Shown: one piece after another, positions 55,029 through 63,999 of the stretch
Numbering within the stretch: position 1 is the first letter of the stretch
How the letters are laid out: the number at the start of each line of letters is the position of its first letter
Assembly: GCA_963808165.1 (NCBI GenBank)
Contig: CAWEET010000010.1
Span: 62,001-126,000 of the forward strand
Direction: 5' to 3'
Length of the DNA: 64,000 nucleotides
From: Thiosocius sp963808165
Lineage (GTDB): Bacteria > Pseudomonadota > Gammaproteobacteria > Chromatiales > Chromatiaceae
Made by a program: the position numbers and the translations under genes
The notes under the pieces: model-generated
What the model saw: the letters and a program-made list of their open reading frames with translations, nothing else
What the model was told of the DNA's origin: nothing
Databases searched by the model: none

Positions 55029-55886
55029 CTATCGTCTCTGCAACGGCGGCGGGGCCTCGAACACCGGTGCGCTGAAGGGTTCTGATTCGCTGAAACGGGT
55101 CACCGGCAGAGTCAGTGGCACGCGGGAGCCACCTCGCCCAATCGGTATGAAGCGCAGCACCGCGTCGAGCACCTGGTCACCATTGACGTCGGCAAAGTCG
55201 ACCGCGACCAGGCGCAGACTGGGGGCACCTGCGCCGGGACTGCAGTGGACGCCCTCGGCGTCGACATACAGATGTCCCCGAAACAGGCCATCTTCGAGCG
55301 CACAGTCTGTCTCTTCGTGGACATCTGTCCTGTGGTGCGGCGGCTCGGTGATCGGGAAGGTGCGCAAAAGGCCGAACGGGTCTACCGCCGCCGGGTTACA
55401 GTCCTCGGGTCTGTTGTCCGAGCCATCGTGTGCGCAGCGTCGATCGATCGGCAGGTCGCTCAGTTTTGCATTCATGAAATCGTAGCCCGAGACATAGTCC
55501 TGCATGTCATCCAGGGGATGGTGGTTGAGAAAGGCGTGATATCGACAGTCGCTCTCGACCTTGTGCCACAGCCGACGGTCGATTACGGAACCGGTGTAGG
55601 CGGAGCCTCCGTCCGCTGTCTGGATCAACTCCTGGCAGTCTCTCGGTACACTGAAACTGCTGCGCTGTTCGCGACCTGTGGCCAATTCGACTTCGTAGCT
55701 GGTTACCCGCCGCCCGGTCAGGGGTTCGGCGAAAAAACAGCCGACACCCGGATTGGGCGCAGCGGCAGCGGAAGTGATACCCAGCGATAGCGCACCGGCC
55801 AAACACACGACCACCAGGCTAGCCATGTGACCCTTGCATCCATGTGCCGGCATCCCGGCTGTTTGCTGTGACGATAGAGTTATCAT
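55029..55886 (-). CDS. Secreted protein of unknown function linked to an RND exporter
   Basis: 285 residues with a signal peptide (hydrophobic SLVVVCLAGALSLGITSAAA about residues 22-42); an internal ATG at 55826 may be the true start. The mature protein has at least six cysteines, consistent with disulfides, and a calcium-loop-like DFADVNGDQVLDAVLRF near residue 235 of the type found in EF-hand or FG-GAP/VCBS repeats. I do not recognise a full domain. It overlaps the exporter gene by 4 bp (ATGA), so the two are translated together, suggesting a substrate or accessory of that exporter. Confidence 0.75.
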   Translation of the reverse strand: MITLSSQQTAGMPAHGCKGHMASLVVVCLAGALSLGITSAAAAPNPGVGCFFAEPLTGRRVTSYEVELATGREQRSSFSVPRDCQELIQTADGGSAYTGSVIDRRLWHKVESDCRYHAFLNHHPLDDMQDYVSGYDFMNAKLSDLPIDRRCAHDGSDNRPEDCNPAAVDPFGLLRTFPITEPPHHRTDVHEETDCALEDGLFRGHLYVDAEGVHCSPGAGAPSLRLVAVDFADVNGDQVLDAVLRFIPIGRGGSRVPLTLPVTRFSESEPFSAPVFEAPPPLQRR

Positions 55887-58636
55887 TTTTTTGCATCCTC
55901 CTCGGCGAGGTTTGTCCGCGGTTCTTTTACCCTTCCGATGAACGCGATCCAGCGGCAGCTCACGTCCCGCGCGAGATTCAGGAACAGGCGCGAGGCGATA
56001 AACGGGTGAAAGTTTGTTGCGTCGTTGATCGCCTCGCGGGTCAGCACCATCAGGGTAGTGTGTGTCAATGCGACGGCATCGGTCTTGCGCGGAATGTCGG
56101 CGAGCAATGCGACATCGCCGAAGATCTGTCCCGAGCCGAACTGGTCGACTACCGGATCCTTGCTGCCAGGCGTGCGCCGCGGAACTGTGATCTCCACCAC
56201 ACCTTTCATGACCAGGTACAGGGCCTTGCTGTCATCATCCTGTCGATAGACATACTCCCCCGGCTCGAAGTCCAGCAGGGTGCTGGAGAGAACGAACTTT
56301 CGGATTTGCCAGGGGCGCATGCCGAGAAACAGCGGGCTGCGCGGGATGATCTCCTGGCGCGCCCTTGGGCTGAGCAAGTCCCACAGGGTCACCAGGCGCA
56401 GTGAGCCCATGGCCAGCGGGGTGATGACAAAATCGGCCAGCAGGGCGGTAATGATGACCAGTGCACTGAGCTGGCCGAACTGCGCCACCGGCGCAAACCC
56501 GGATTGGGCGAACACCAGGAAACCTACGCTCAGTGCCACCGAGGTAGACACGACTGGCAGGGCCTCGTCGTAAATGGTGTTCTGCATCGCCAGCGACTGA
56601 CTCTTGGAGGTCCGCAGCTCCTGGTTGTAGCGCAGCATGAAGTGCAGGGTGTCATCCACCGCGATGCCGATCGCGATCGCGGCGGCCATGGTCGTGCCGA
56701 TATTGAGCGGTATTCCCGCATAGCCCATTACCCCAAACAGGACGATCACCGGAAAGACGTTCGGCAGCGCGGCGAGCAGACCGACCCTAATATCGGTGAA
56801 CAGCAGCGAGACGATGATCACGAAAAACGTCAGGATCAGCAGCACCGATTTCAGTTGCCCAAAGATCATGCTGGCAGTTGCCGAAAGAGCCAGCTTGGAG
56901 TCGCCGGTAATTCGCGCGCGCAGCCCGGGATCGAGATTTTCGTCCAGATAGCTGCGGATCTCTTTCAACACGGCGCGCAGCTGCTCGGTGGTTGCGATAT
57001 TGTGGCGCACCGTGATGCGTGCCCGGCTGTAGTCTTCCGTCACGTAGGAGCTGACCCGCGCGTGATCGAGAAAGATCATCAGCTCGGCGATCTCTTCGTT
57101 CGTGGCCGGCAGTCCGGCGTCCTCGCTCTCCAGGAAGGCATTGTTGAGCAGCGTCAGGTAATCACCGAACGAGGTTACCGACATGCTCTCGTCCAGCGAC
57201 TGGATGAAGCGCTGGACATCGACCACTTCCTCCAGGTAGTGGATGTGCAGGAAGGTGTCCTGGATGCCCGACTCGATCACGACGGAGAAAGACTCCAGGC
57301 CGGCGAATTCCTGGTTCAGTCGGCTGATCTGCCGCGCCACCCGCGATTCCTCGCCGAGGCTGTCGATCGGGTTGTGGTTCGTCTGGATGCGCGGTATCCC
57401 GAACGCCGCAATCGTAGCAAACGACAGGACCAGCACGAGCGCATGCCAGCGGTAGCGGTTGAGGAAGCGCCAGTAGGCAGCCGACCAGGCAAACGCCTTC
57501 TGGTCGTATAGGCGTGACTTGCCGTCCAGTTGCCAACGACCGGCCAGCGCGAGCGCTGCCGGAATAAAAACGATCGTGACGATGAAATTGAACAATAGCC
57601 CGGTCGAGGCGACCAGTCCGAATTGGCTGAGCACCTCGATGCCACTGAGACCCACTGAGAAGAATCCGGCATAGGTCGTGATAAAAGTCAGCAGCACCGT
57701 GCGGCCCATCTTGCGCGCCATGTGTTTCATTGCGAGCATCGTGCTGTCGCCCCGCCGCTGGGCGTGCCTGAACTCGGCCAACAGGTGGATGTCTTCGGTC
57801 GACCCGACGACGATCAGCAGAATCGGTACGGTCGACGTCACCACGTTGAGCGGGATCTCGAGCCAACCCATCAGGCCGAAGGTCCACAGAATGCTGATGC
57901 CCGCAGTGAGCAGCGGCGTAAGGATGTCCAGCAGTTGTCGCAGTAGCAGGAACAGGGCGATCAGCAGCGCGCCTACCGCCATCGGCATCAGGGCGGTCTG
58001 CTCCGCCATGATGCGCTGGGCGAGTTCGCCGCGTATCTGGGGAAAGCCAACCGCATAGGCGTCCTCATAGACGGCCTGCAATGGCTCGATGGCGCGGTCG
58101 ATCGCGGCGCTGACCGCATGGTCGTCACGGGTCTCTTCGCGTTCCTTGAGCACGATGGCGACCGCCATCGCGCGGCCGCCGGGTGAAACCAGCACATTGC
58201 GTATCAGCGGGTTTTTCAGTGCCTGCTGCAGCACGGCTTCGCCATGTGCCGTAGTTTCCGGCAGCGTTGCCAGGTAGGGCTCCCTGTCGAGAAAGCCATC
58301 GACGCTCTTCAGGTAGGGCGCACTGAACAGGCTCTCGGTGCGGTCGACGAACGGCAGGGCCTCAATGTCTTGCACGACGCCCTGCAATATCGGCAGGGTT
58401 TCCGGCGACAACGGCTCGCGGTCCTCCACGACCAGCAGCACGACCGTCTCCTCGCCGAACAGCGCCTTCACCTCTTCGAAATAGATGCGCTCAGGGTCGT
58501 CAATGACCAGCATCTCATCGGCCGAGATCTTTACCCGCAACTGCGAGATCTGGGTGGCGGCGAGCACGGAGGCGGCGAGCAGGAGGCACAGCCAGATCCA
58601 TGGGCGCTGGGCGAACAGAAGTAGCAGCCGCTGCAT
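55883..58636 (-). CDS. RND/MMPL-family exporter with C-terminal cyclic-nucleotide-binding-like domain
   Basis: 917 residues. Two halves each with a large periplasmic loop and six membrane segments, ordered as in the MMPL/SSD superfamily (first segment about 12-30; clusters near 215-370 and 600-760). The C-terminal region about 765-885 (EPGEYVYRQDDDSKALYLVMKG, FGSGQIFGDVALLADIPRKTDAVA) is a CRP/cNMP-type sensory fold placed on the cytoplasmic side. It could gate transport in response to a nucleotide. MMPL exporters typically move lipids or hydrophobic compounds; the substrate is unknown. The codon use matches neighbours. Confidence 0.85.
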   Translation of the reverse strand: MQRLLLLFAQRPWIWLCLLLAASVLAATQISQLRVKISADEMLVIDDPERIYFEEVKALFGEETVVLLVVEDREPLSPETLPILQGVVQDIEALPFVDRTESLFSAPYLKSVDGFLDREPYLATLPETTAHGEAVLQQALKNPLIRNVLVSPGGRAMAVAIVLKEREETRDDHAVSAAIDRAIEPLQAVYEDAYAVGFPQIRGELAQRIMAEQTALMPMAVGALLIALFLLLRQLLDILTPLLTAGISILWTFGLMGWLEIPLNVVTSTVPILLIVVGSTEDIHLLAEFRHAQRRGDSTMLAMKHMARKMGRTVLLTFITTYAGFFSVGLSGIEVLSQFGLVASTGLLFNFIVTIVFIPAALALAGRWQLDGKSRLYDQKAFAWSAAYWRFLNRYRWHALVLVLSFATIAAFGIPRIQTNHNPIDSLGEESRVARQISRLNQEFAGLESFSVVIESGIQDTFLHIHYLEEVVDVQRFIQSLDESMSVTSFGDYLTLLNNAFLESEDAGLPATNEEIAELMIFLDHARVSSYVTEDYSRARITVRHNIATTEQLRAVLKEIRSYLDENLDPGLRARITGDSKLALSATASMIFGQLKSVLLILTFFVIIVSLLFTDIRVGLLAALPNVFPVIVLFGVMGYAGIPLNIGTTMAAAIAIGIAVDDTLHFMLRYNQELRTSKSQSLAMQNTIYDEALPVVSTSVALSVGFLVFAQSGFAPVAQFGQLSALVIITALLADFVITPLAMGSLRLVTLWDLLSPRARQEIIPRSPLFLGMRPWQIRKFVLSSTLLDFEPGEYVYRQDDDSKALYLVMKGVVEITVPRRTPGSKDPVVDQFGSGQIFGDVALLADIPRKTDAVALTHTTLMVLTREAINDATNFHPFIASRLFLNLARDVSCRWIAFIGRVKEPRTNLAEEDAKK

Positions 58637-58744
58637 TCAGCACGTTTCCGATACAATTCCAGTGCTGATTCTAACGGGTTGCAGCGGTTATGTACCTGTC
58701 CCAACGGAGGGGTTCCGGCTGCGGCCCGGAGCCTGCTTGTCGCC

Positions 58745-58772
58745 CTTGATTTCTGGCGGTATTACCCCATAT
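58745..58772 (+). promoter_or_regulatory. Heat-shock (sigma32-type) promoter of clpB
   Basis: CTTGATT (58745-58751) and CCCCATAT (58765-58772), 13 bp apart, match the sigma32 consensus CTTGAAA and CCCCATNT well, including all eight defined bases of the -10 box. It lies 37 bp upstream of the clpB ATG. Confidence 0.85.
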
Positions 58773-58808
58773 GGAGCATAACCATATAGATTTTCGGAGT
58801 TTTCTCCC

Positions 58809-61439
58809 ATGCGCATGGATCGACTGACTAGCAAATTTCAGATGGCTTTGGCGGATGCGCAGAGTCTCGCGGTAGGGCGCGACCATCAATTCATCGAGCC
58901 TGCCCATCTGCTGACGGCACTGCTCGACCAGGAAGGCGGCACGGTGCGTCACCTGCTGGCCCAGTCGGACGTGAACGTCAACCAGTTGCGTTCGGCGCTT
59001 GGCGAGTCGCTCGACCGGTTGCCTTCTGTACAGGGCAACGCGGGCGAGCTGCACATTTCCAATGACCTGGGCCGCCTGCTCAACCAGACCGACAAGCTTT
59101 CGCAGCAGCGCAAGGACCAGTACATCTCCTCCGAGCTGTTCGTTCTGGCGGCGGTCGAGGATCAGGGCGCCATCGGTGAACTGATGCGCAAGGCGGGCGC
59201 CAGCAAGGGTGCGATCGAAAAAGCCATCGATCAGGTGCGTGGCGGACAGTCGGTTGATGACCCGAATGCCGAGGAACAGCGCCAGGCGCTGGAGAAGTAC
59301 ACCATCGACCTGACCGAACGCGCGGAGCAGGGGAAGCTCGACCCGGTGATCGGACGCGACGACGAGATACGTCGGTCGATCCAGGTGTTGCAGCGCCGGA
59401 CCAAGAACAACCCAGTACTGATCGGTGAACCGGGCGTCGGCAAGACCGCCATCGTCGAAGGCCTTGCGCAGCGCATCATCAATGGCGAGGTCCCGGAGGG
59501 ACTCAAGAGCAAGCGCCTGCTGTCGCTCGACATGGGTGCGTTGATCGCGGGTGCCAAATTCCGTGGCGAGTTCGAGGAGCGACTGAAGGCCGTGCTCAAC
59601 GATCTGGTCAAACAGGAGGGCCAGATCATCCTGTTCATCGACGAGATCCACACCATGGTTGGCGCCGGCAAGGCCGAGGGCGCGATGGACGCCGGCAACA
59701 TGCTGAAGCCGGCGCTGGCGCGCGGCGAGTTGCACTGTATCGGTGCCACCACGCTGGACGAGTACCGCAAGTACCTCGAGAAGGACGCCGCGCTGGAGCG
59801 CCGCTTCCAGAAGGTGCTGGTCGATGAGCCCACGGTTGAGGACACGATCGCCATCCTGCGCGGCCTTAAGGAGCGCTACGAAGTACATCACGGCGTCGAG
59901 ATCACCGATCCGGCGATCGTCGCTGCGGCGACCCTGTCGACCCGCTACATCACCGACCGGCAGTTGCCGGACAAGGCGATCGACCTGATCGACGAAGCCG
60001 CCTCCCAGATCCGGATGGAGATCGACTCCATGCCGGAGGAAATGGACAAGCTGGACCGCCGCCTGGTACAGCTCAAGATCGAGCGTGAGGCCTTGAAGAA
60101 GGAGTCGGACGAGGGTTCGCGCAAGCGTCTGGCCGCGCTGGAGGCGGAAATCGAGGAGCTGGGGCGCGAGTTCGCCGACCTCGAGGAGGTCTGGAAATCG
60201 GAGAAGGCCGCGGTGCAGGGGGCGACGCACGTCAAGGAGGCCCTGGAGCAGGCGCGACTTGAGTTCGAGACGGCCCGACGCGCCGGTGATCTGCAACGCA
60301 TGTCCGAGATACAGTATGGTCGCATCCCGGAGCTGGAGCGGCAGCTCGACATGGCCAGCCAGGCCGAGAAGCAGGAGACCCACCTGCTGCGCAACAACGT
60401 CACCGAAGAAGAGATCGCGGGTATCGTGTCGAAATGGACCGGAATCCCGGTGTCGAAGATGCTCGAGGGCGAGAAGGAGAAGTTGCTGCAGATGGAATCG
60501 ATGCTGGGCAAGCGCGTGGTAGGGCAGAGCGAGGCGGTCACGGCAGTGTCGAATGCGATCCGCCGGTCGCGTGCCGGGCTGGCCGATCCAAACCGCCCGA
60601 ACGGTTCCTTTCTTTTCCTGGGGCCGACCGGCGTCGGTAAGACGGAGCTGTGCAAGGCCCTGGCGGAATTTCTGTTCGATACCGAAGAGGCCATGGTGCG
60701 TATCGATATGTCGGAGTTCATGGAGAAGCACTCGGTGGCACGGCTGATCGGCGCGCCGCCCGGCTATGTCGGCTATGAAGAGGGTGGTTACCTTACCGAG
60801 GCGGTACGCCGCCGACCGTACAGCGTGATCCTGATGGACGAGATCGAAAAGGCCCACCCGGATGTGTTCAACGTGCTGTTGCAGGTGCTGGATGACGGGC
60901 GGCTCACCGATGGCCAGGGGCGCACGGTCGATTTCCGCAATACGGTCGTGGTGATGACATCGAACCTGGGGTCGGACCTGATCCAGACCATGGCCACCGA
61001 GGAGCGCTATGACGATATGAAGGCGGCGGTGATGGAAGTCGTCGGCCAGCACTTCCGGCCGGAGTTCATCAACCGGGTCGATGAGGCAGTGGTGTTCCAC
61101 CCGCTTGGCCGCGAGCAGATCCGCGCGATCACCGAGATCCAGATCGGCTACCTGCGGCAACGGCTGATCGAACGCGATATGGGATTCGAGGTCAGCCGCG
61201 GTGCACTCGACCGTCTGGGCGAGGCCGGTTTCGACCCGGTGTACGGCGCACGGCCACTGAAGCGGGCGATTCAGCAGCAGCTCGAGAACCCGCTGGCCCA
61301 GGAGATCCTGGCCGGGGTGTTCGGCCCGGGCGACGTGATCCATGTCAACGTGAGTGGCGATGGCCTGACCTTCTCGCGCGGCAGCAACGTGGACCTGGAT
61401 GACGAGGGGGCGGTGATCGAGGGTGAGTTGGTCGACTGA
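58809..61439 (+). CDS. clpB: ATP-dependent disaggregase ClpB
   Basis: Hsp104/ClpB disaggregase that works with DnaK to rescue aggregated proteins. 876 residues: Clp-N domain (LTSKFQMALADAQSLA, FIEPAHLLTALL), first AAA+ with Walker A GEPGVGKTAIVEG near residue 210 and DEIHTMVGAGKAEGAMDAGN, the coiled-coil middle domain about 405-530, then the second AAA+ with GPTGVGKTELCKAL near residue 605 and PPGYVGYEEGG. The heat-shock promoter upstream fits. The N-terminus MRMDRLTSKF is preceded by GGAG. Confidence 0.98.
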   Translation: MRMDRLTSKFQMALADAQSLAVGRDHQFIEPAHLLTALLDQEGGTVRHLLAQSDVNVNQLRSALGESLDRLPSVQGNAGELHISNDLGRLLNQTDKLSQQRKDQYISSELFVLAAVEDQGAIGELMRKAGASKGAIEKAIDQVRGGQSVDDPNAEEQRQALEKYTIDLTERAEQGKLDPVIGRDDEIRRSIQVLQRRTKNNPVLIGEPGVGKTAIVEGLAQRIINGEVPEGLKSKRLLSLDMGALIAGAKFRGEFEERLKAVLNDLVKQEGQIILFIDEIHTMVGAGKAEGAMDAGNMLKPALARGELHCIGATTLDEYRKYLEKDAALERRFQKVLVDEPTVEDTIAILRGLKERYEVHHGVEITDPAIVAAATLSTRYITDRQLPDKAIDLIDEAASQIRMEIDSMPEEMDKLDRRLVQLKIEREALKKESDEGSRKRLAALEAEIEELGREFADLEEVWKSEKAAVQGATHVKEALEQARLEFETARRAGDLQRMSEIQYGRIPELERQLDMASQAEKQETHLLRNNVTEEEIAGIVSKWTGIPVSKMLEGEKEKLLQMESMLGKRVVGQSEAVTAVSNAIRRSRAGLADPNRPNGSFLFLGPTGVGKTELCKALAEFLFDTEEAMVRIDMSEFMEKHSVARLIGAPPGYVGYEEGGYLTEAVRRRPYSVILMDEIEKAHPDVFNVLLQVLDDGRLTDGQGRTVDFRNTVVVMTSNLGSDLIQTMATEERYDDMKAAVMEVVGQHFRPEFINRVDEAVVFHPLGREQIRAITEIQIGYLRQRLIERDMGFEVSRGALDRLGEAGFDPVYGARPLKRAIQQQLENPLAQEILAGVFGPGDVIHVNVSGDGLTFSRGSNVDLDDEGAVIEGELVD

Positions 61440-61498
61440 CGTCCGCGCCTGCGCCGGGCTGGCGTGTCCGCCAGGCTCAGGCCGGTCACCCACCTTCT

Positions 61499-61537
61499 TG
61501 GGGTCCGATCACCCAGCCTGATAGCTGGCGGACCCCA
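61499..61537. promoter_or_regulatory. Stem-loop between the convergent clpB and ggt genes
   Basis: TGGGGTCCG at 61499-61507 and CGGACCCCA at 61529-61537 are a perfect 9-bp inverted repeat; the loop has an inner CAGC/GCTG. No T-run follows on either side, so it may be a bidirectional RNA 3' element without being a classic terminator. Confidence 0.55.
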
Positions 61538-61671
61538 GGCGTTGATCGGTCGAGTGGGCCCGACTGCCGCGCCATCTCCTAATACACTGCCCTCGGCCAC
61601 CGCGCCGGTGTGCCGCAGTTCTCCGTCTCAGCGTCCATCCGGCGCAGTCGCGGGTCGGGTCGTGATGCCGA

Positions 61672-63180
61672 TCAGGTGTGCAGAAACACCCCGCCGCGCC
61701 GCGGGTCGCCGGCCCCGGTGAAGTGCCTGCCGTCCCAGCACACGGTGTGCGTGCCACCGAAGAACAGATTGTGCGACGACCAGATGCGGTGATCGGGATA
61801 GTCGGCGAGCAGTTCTTGTATTGACGCCTCGTCGAATCCTGGCTCGATGTCGAGCTGACCGCGCTCAAAATGCATCCTTGGCGCATTGACTGCCTGCTCC
61901 GGCGACATGCCGAAATCGATCAGGTTGCTCAGCGTCTGCAGGATCGCCGTGCGCAGCCGGTTCGAACCGCCCGAGCCGATCGCGATCAGGCGACGCTGAT
62001 CCTCGGCGAGCGTCGGCGCCATCATCGAACTGACCCGCACGTCGTATGGCCAGCAGTTGAAGCCCGCTGGGTTGAGATCCTCTTCTCCCAGCATGTTGTT
62101 CAGCATGATGCCCGTGCCTGGCAGCAACTGGCCGCTGCCTTCCCCGTTGGACAGGGTCAACGAGGCGCTGTTGCCCAGACTGTCGATGGTGCTGATATGG
62201 GTTGTGCCCCGGTTGTTGACCGGGTGGCCGGCGATGCTGGCCTGATAAGACTCCATCAGTCTGCGGTGCTGCTCGGTGCGTGTCAGCAGGCCATCCTGAC
62301 GCGCCATGTTGGTGTGGGCCATAACGTGCGCCAGGGCCTTCAGGTGCCGGGTGCTTCCGAACCCGTCCGTGCTGAGGTCCTGCCGATCGAGTGCCGCAAG
62401 GGAAAAATTGATCAGTGTGCCGCCGGACGAGGGTGCCGGGTTGGTGGCTACGCGGTGACCGTGGTAGAGGTGCTGCAGCGCGGGGCGCTGGATCAGGCGG
62501 TATTGTTTCAGGTCGTCAAGCGCCAGGTGGCCACCCTGTTCTTTACACAGTCGGGTGAGCCGTTGCGCCAGTTCGCCCTGATACATGGGCCTGTCACCTT
62601 CGGCGGCGATCCATGCCAGGGTGTCGGCAAGTGCCGGTTGACGGAACACGCTCCCCTCACCGCGCAGCGCCCCGCTGCCATACAGCGCTGCGGCAGCCGG
62701 AGTGGCTCGGTAGATCGGCGCAACGATGCTGAAGATATAGGCTTGTAATGCATTCACCTCTACACCATCGCGTGCGTACCCGATGGCTGGAGCGAGAATC
62801 TCGCGTAACGGCAGCGTGCCGAGCAGTCGATGACTGCCGACCAGACCGCGCACCGTACCGGGCGTTGCGATGGCACCGGCGCCGATGTGGAACTCCTGCT
62901 GCGCGGTACCGAAGTCGGCGATCACCGGATAGAAATCGCACTGCGTTTCTGCCCGGCGGCGTTGCGGGGTCTGTACGAAGAAATCGTAAAGCAACGCCGC
63001 CTGACCTTCTCGTCGGGCCAGCAGAAAGCCTCCGCCCCCCAGTGAGGTGAGCACGGGTTCCACGACGCAGGCGGCCGCCAGTGCCGCGAGTACCGCGTCG
63101 AACGCGTTGCCGCCGAGTTCGTATAGGCGGATCGCCGCCTCGGCGGTCTTCGGGTGGCCCGCGGCCACGGCACCTTTCAT
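61672..63180 (-). CDS. ggt: Gamma-glutamyltransferase family protein without signal peptide
   Basis: Transfers or hydrolyses gamma-glutamyl groups, e.g. from glutathione, after self-cleavage. 502 residues: GGNAFDAVLAALAAACVVEP and LGGGGFLL at the start, the cleavage-site threonine in NNRGTTHISTID near residue 323, and the glycine-rich LTLSNGEGSGQLLPGTGIMLNNMLGEEDLNP. The N-terminus begins directly with the domain and an in-frame stop lies five codons upstream, so no signal peptide is possible; most bacterial GGTs are periplasmic. Substrate not determinable. A terminator separates it from the upstream gene on the same strand. Confidence 0.88.
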   Translation of the reverse strand: MKGAVAAGHPKTAEAAIRLYELGGNAFDAVLAALAAACVVEPVLTSLGGGGFLLARREGQAALLYDFFVQTPQRRRAETQCDFYPVIADFGTAQQEFHIGAGAIATPGTVRGLVGSHRLLGTLPLREILAPAIGYARDGVEVNALQAYIFSIVAPIYRATPAAAALYGSGALRGEGSVFRQPALADTLAWIAAEGDRPMYQGELAQRLTRLCKEQGGHLALDDLKQYRLIQRPALQHLYHGHRVATNPAPSSGGTLINFSLAALDRQDLSTDGFGSTRHLKALAHVMAHTNMARQDGLLTRTEQHRRLMESYQASIAGHPVNNRGTTHISTIDSLGNSASLTLSNGEGSGQLLPGTGIMLNNMLGEEDLNPAGFNCWPYDVRVSSMMAPTLAEDQRRLIAIGSGGSNRLRTAILQTLSNLIDFGMSPEQAVNAPRMHFERGQLDIEPGFDEASIQELLADYPDHRIWSSHNLFFGGTHTVCWDGRHFTGAGDPRRGGVFLHT

Positions 63181-63232
63181 GTCAGTCGGTGTTCAGGCAT
63201 CTGCCGGGATTATGCAGGCTTCGGCGGCACAG

Positions 63233-63257
63233 AAAAAAGCGCGCCCGAAGGCGCGCT
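63233..63257 (-). terminator. Rho-independent terminator after the Gly-rich protein gene
   Basis: On the minus strand AGCGCGCC-TTCG-GGCGCGCTTTTTT: an 8-bp stem closed by a UUCG tetraloop and followed by a T-run. Starts 25 bp after the stop of the sulfur-globule-like gene. Confidence 0.93.
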
Positions 63258-63281
63258 CTTTAGACTGCTGTGCTGAGCCGA

Positions 63282-63713
63282 CTACTTCTTGTCGGTGCTC
63301 GGTGCGGCCTTCGGTGCCGCCTTCTTGGTGGTCGCCTTGGCGCCGCCGCCATAGTACGGGGTCGTGTAGCCACCATGGTACGGGCTCCCGTAGCCGCCAC
63401 CATAGCCGCCACCATAGCCGCCACCGTAAGGATAACCGCCGCCCCAACCGCCGCCGTAGGGGTGGCCGCCGCCATAATAGCCTGGACCGCCGCCCCAACC
63501 CCACGGGCTGCCACCGTAATAACCGGGCCCTCCGCCCCAGCCCCAGGGGCCGCCGCCGCCCCAGCTGTTGCCGCCCCAGTTGTTGCCCCAGCTACCCCAG
63601 TTCCACGGACCACCGCCCCAGTTGCCGCCCCAGAAGGCGCTGGCGCTGCTGGTCGCGACGATTGCCGCTGCGCCGATCAGGCCGGCCAGCAGTGTTTTTC
63701 GGGTCGTTTTCAT
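63282..63713 (-). CDS. Glycine/tyrosine/tryptophan-rich secreted protein, sulfur globule protein-like
   Basis: 143 residues from ATG 63713 with GGAGGGA before it. Signal peptide ends near ASA-FWGG (residue 26). The mature part is built of repeats such as GPWGWGGGPGYYGGSP and YGGGYGGGYGG, without cysteine, ending in a basic AKATTKKAAPKAAP tail. Sulfur globule proteins of Allochromatium (SgpA, B, C) are small, secreted, Gly- and aromatic-rich proteins that coat periplasmic sulfur droplets, and this fits that description. Low-complexity sequence also occurs in unrelated structural proteins, so the call is an inference supported by the prk gene in the same genome. Starts upstream of 63713 in this frame are unlikely. 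Confidence 0.7.
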   Translation of the reverse strand: MKTTRKTLLAGLIGAAAIVATSSASAFWGGNWGGGPWNWGSWGNNWGGNSWGGGGPWGWGGGPGYYGGSPWGWGGGPGYYGGGHPYGGGWGGGYPYGGGYGGGYGGGYGSPYHGGYTTPYYGGGAKATTKKAAPKAAPSTDKK

Positions 63714-63864
63714 CGCTATTCCCTCCGCTATAAGGTTCTTGCAGTTGTCGAGTTCCCAAAAGCTGCGCAGTGGTGGCGTCCCGTCTTGCACGGTACCCGC
63801 TTGCCAGCGTGTGGCTGCTCGCCGGTCCGGCTGGATCCACAAAGCATCAGCTTCCGCTTATATT

Positions 63865-63999
63865 CTACTCCGTTCCTACGCGTCTGGCAGCCGAAGCATA
63901 ACTTTTCGTCTTGCCGGCCTTGTAGCCCAGGCCGGCGGGGCGCTGGCGATGCTGTTTCAGCAGGCGCTGGCATTGCCTGAGACTGAAGTCGACCCTGTA
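63865..63999 (-). CDS. C-terminal fragment of an unidentified protein at the right window edge
   Basis: An open frame enters from the right edge on the minus strand and stops at 63865 (TAG). The visible 44 residues end RPAGLGYKAGKTKSYASAARRVGTE, basic and Gly/Ala-rich. No family can be named from this much. It precedes the sulfur-globule-like gene by about 150 bp on the same strand. Confidence 0.35.
   Translation of the reverse strand, partial: YRVDFSLRQCQRLLKQHRQRPAGLGYKAGKTKSYASAARRVGTE

Noticed and set aside
58671..61493. Very long open frame antisense to clpB (about 940 codons)
   Set aside because: GC-rich coding DNA leaves open frames on the opposite strand; the sense strand is unmistakable ClpB with all motifs.
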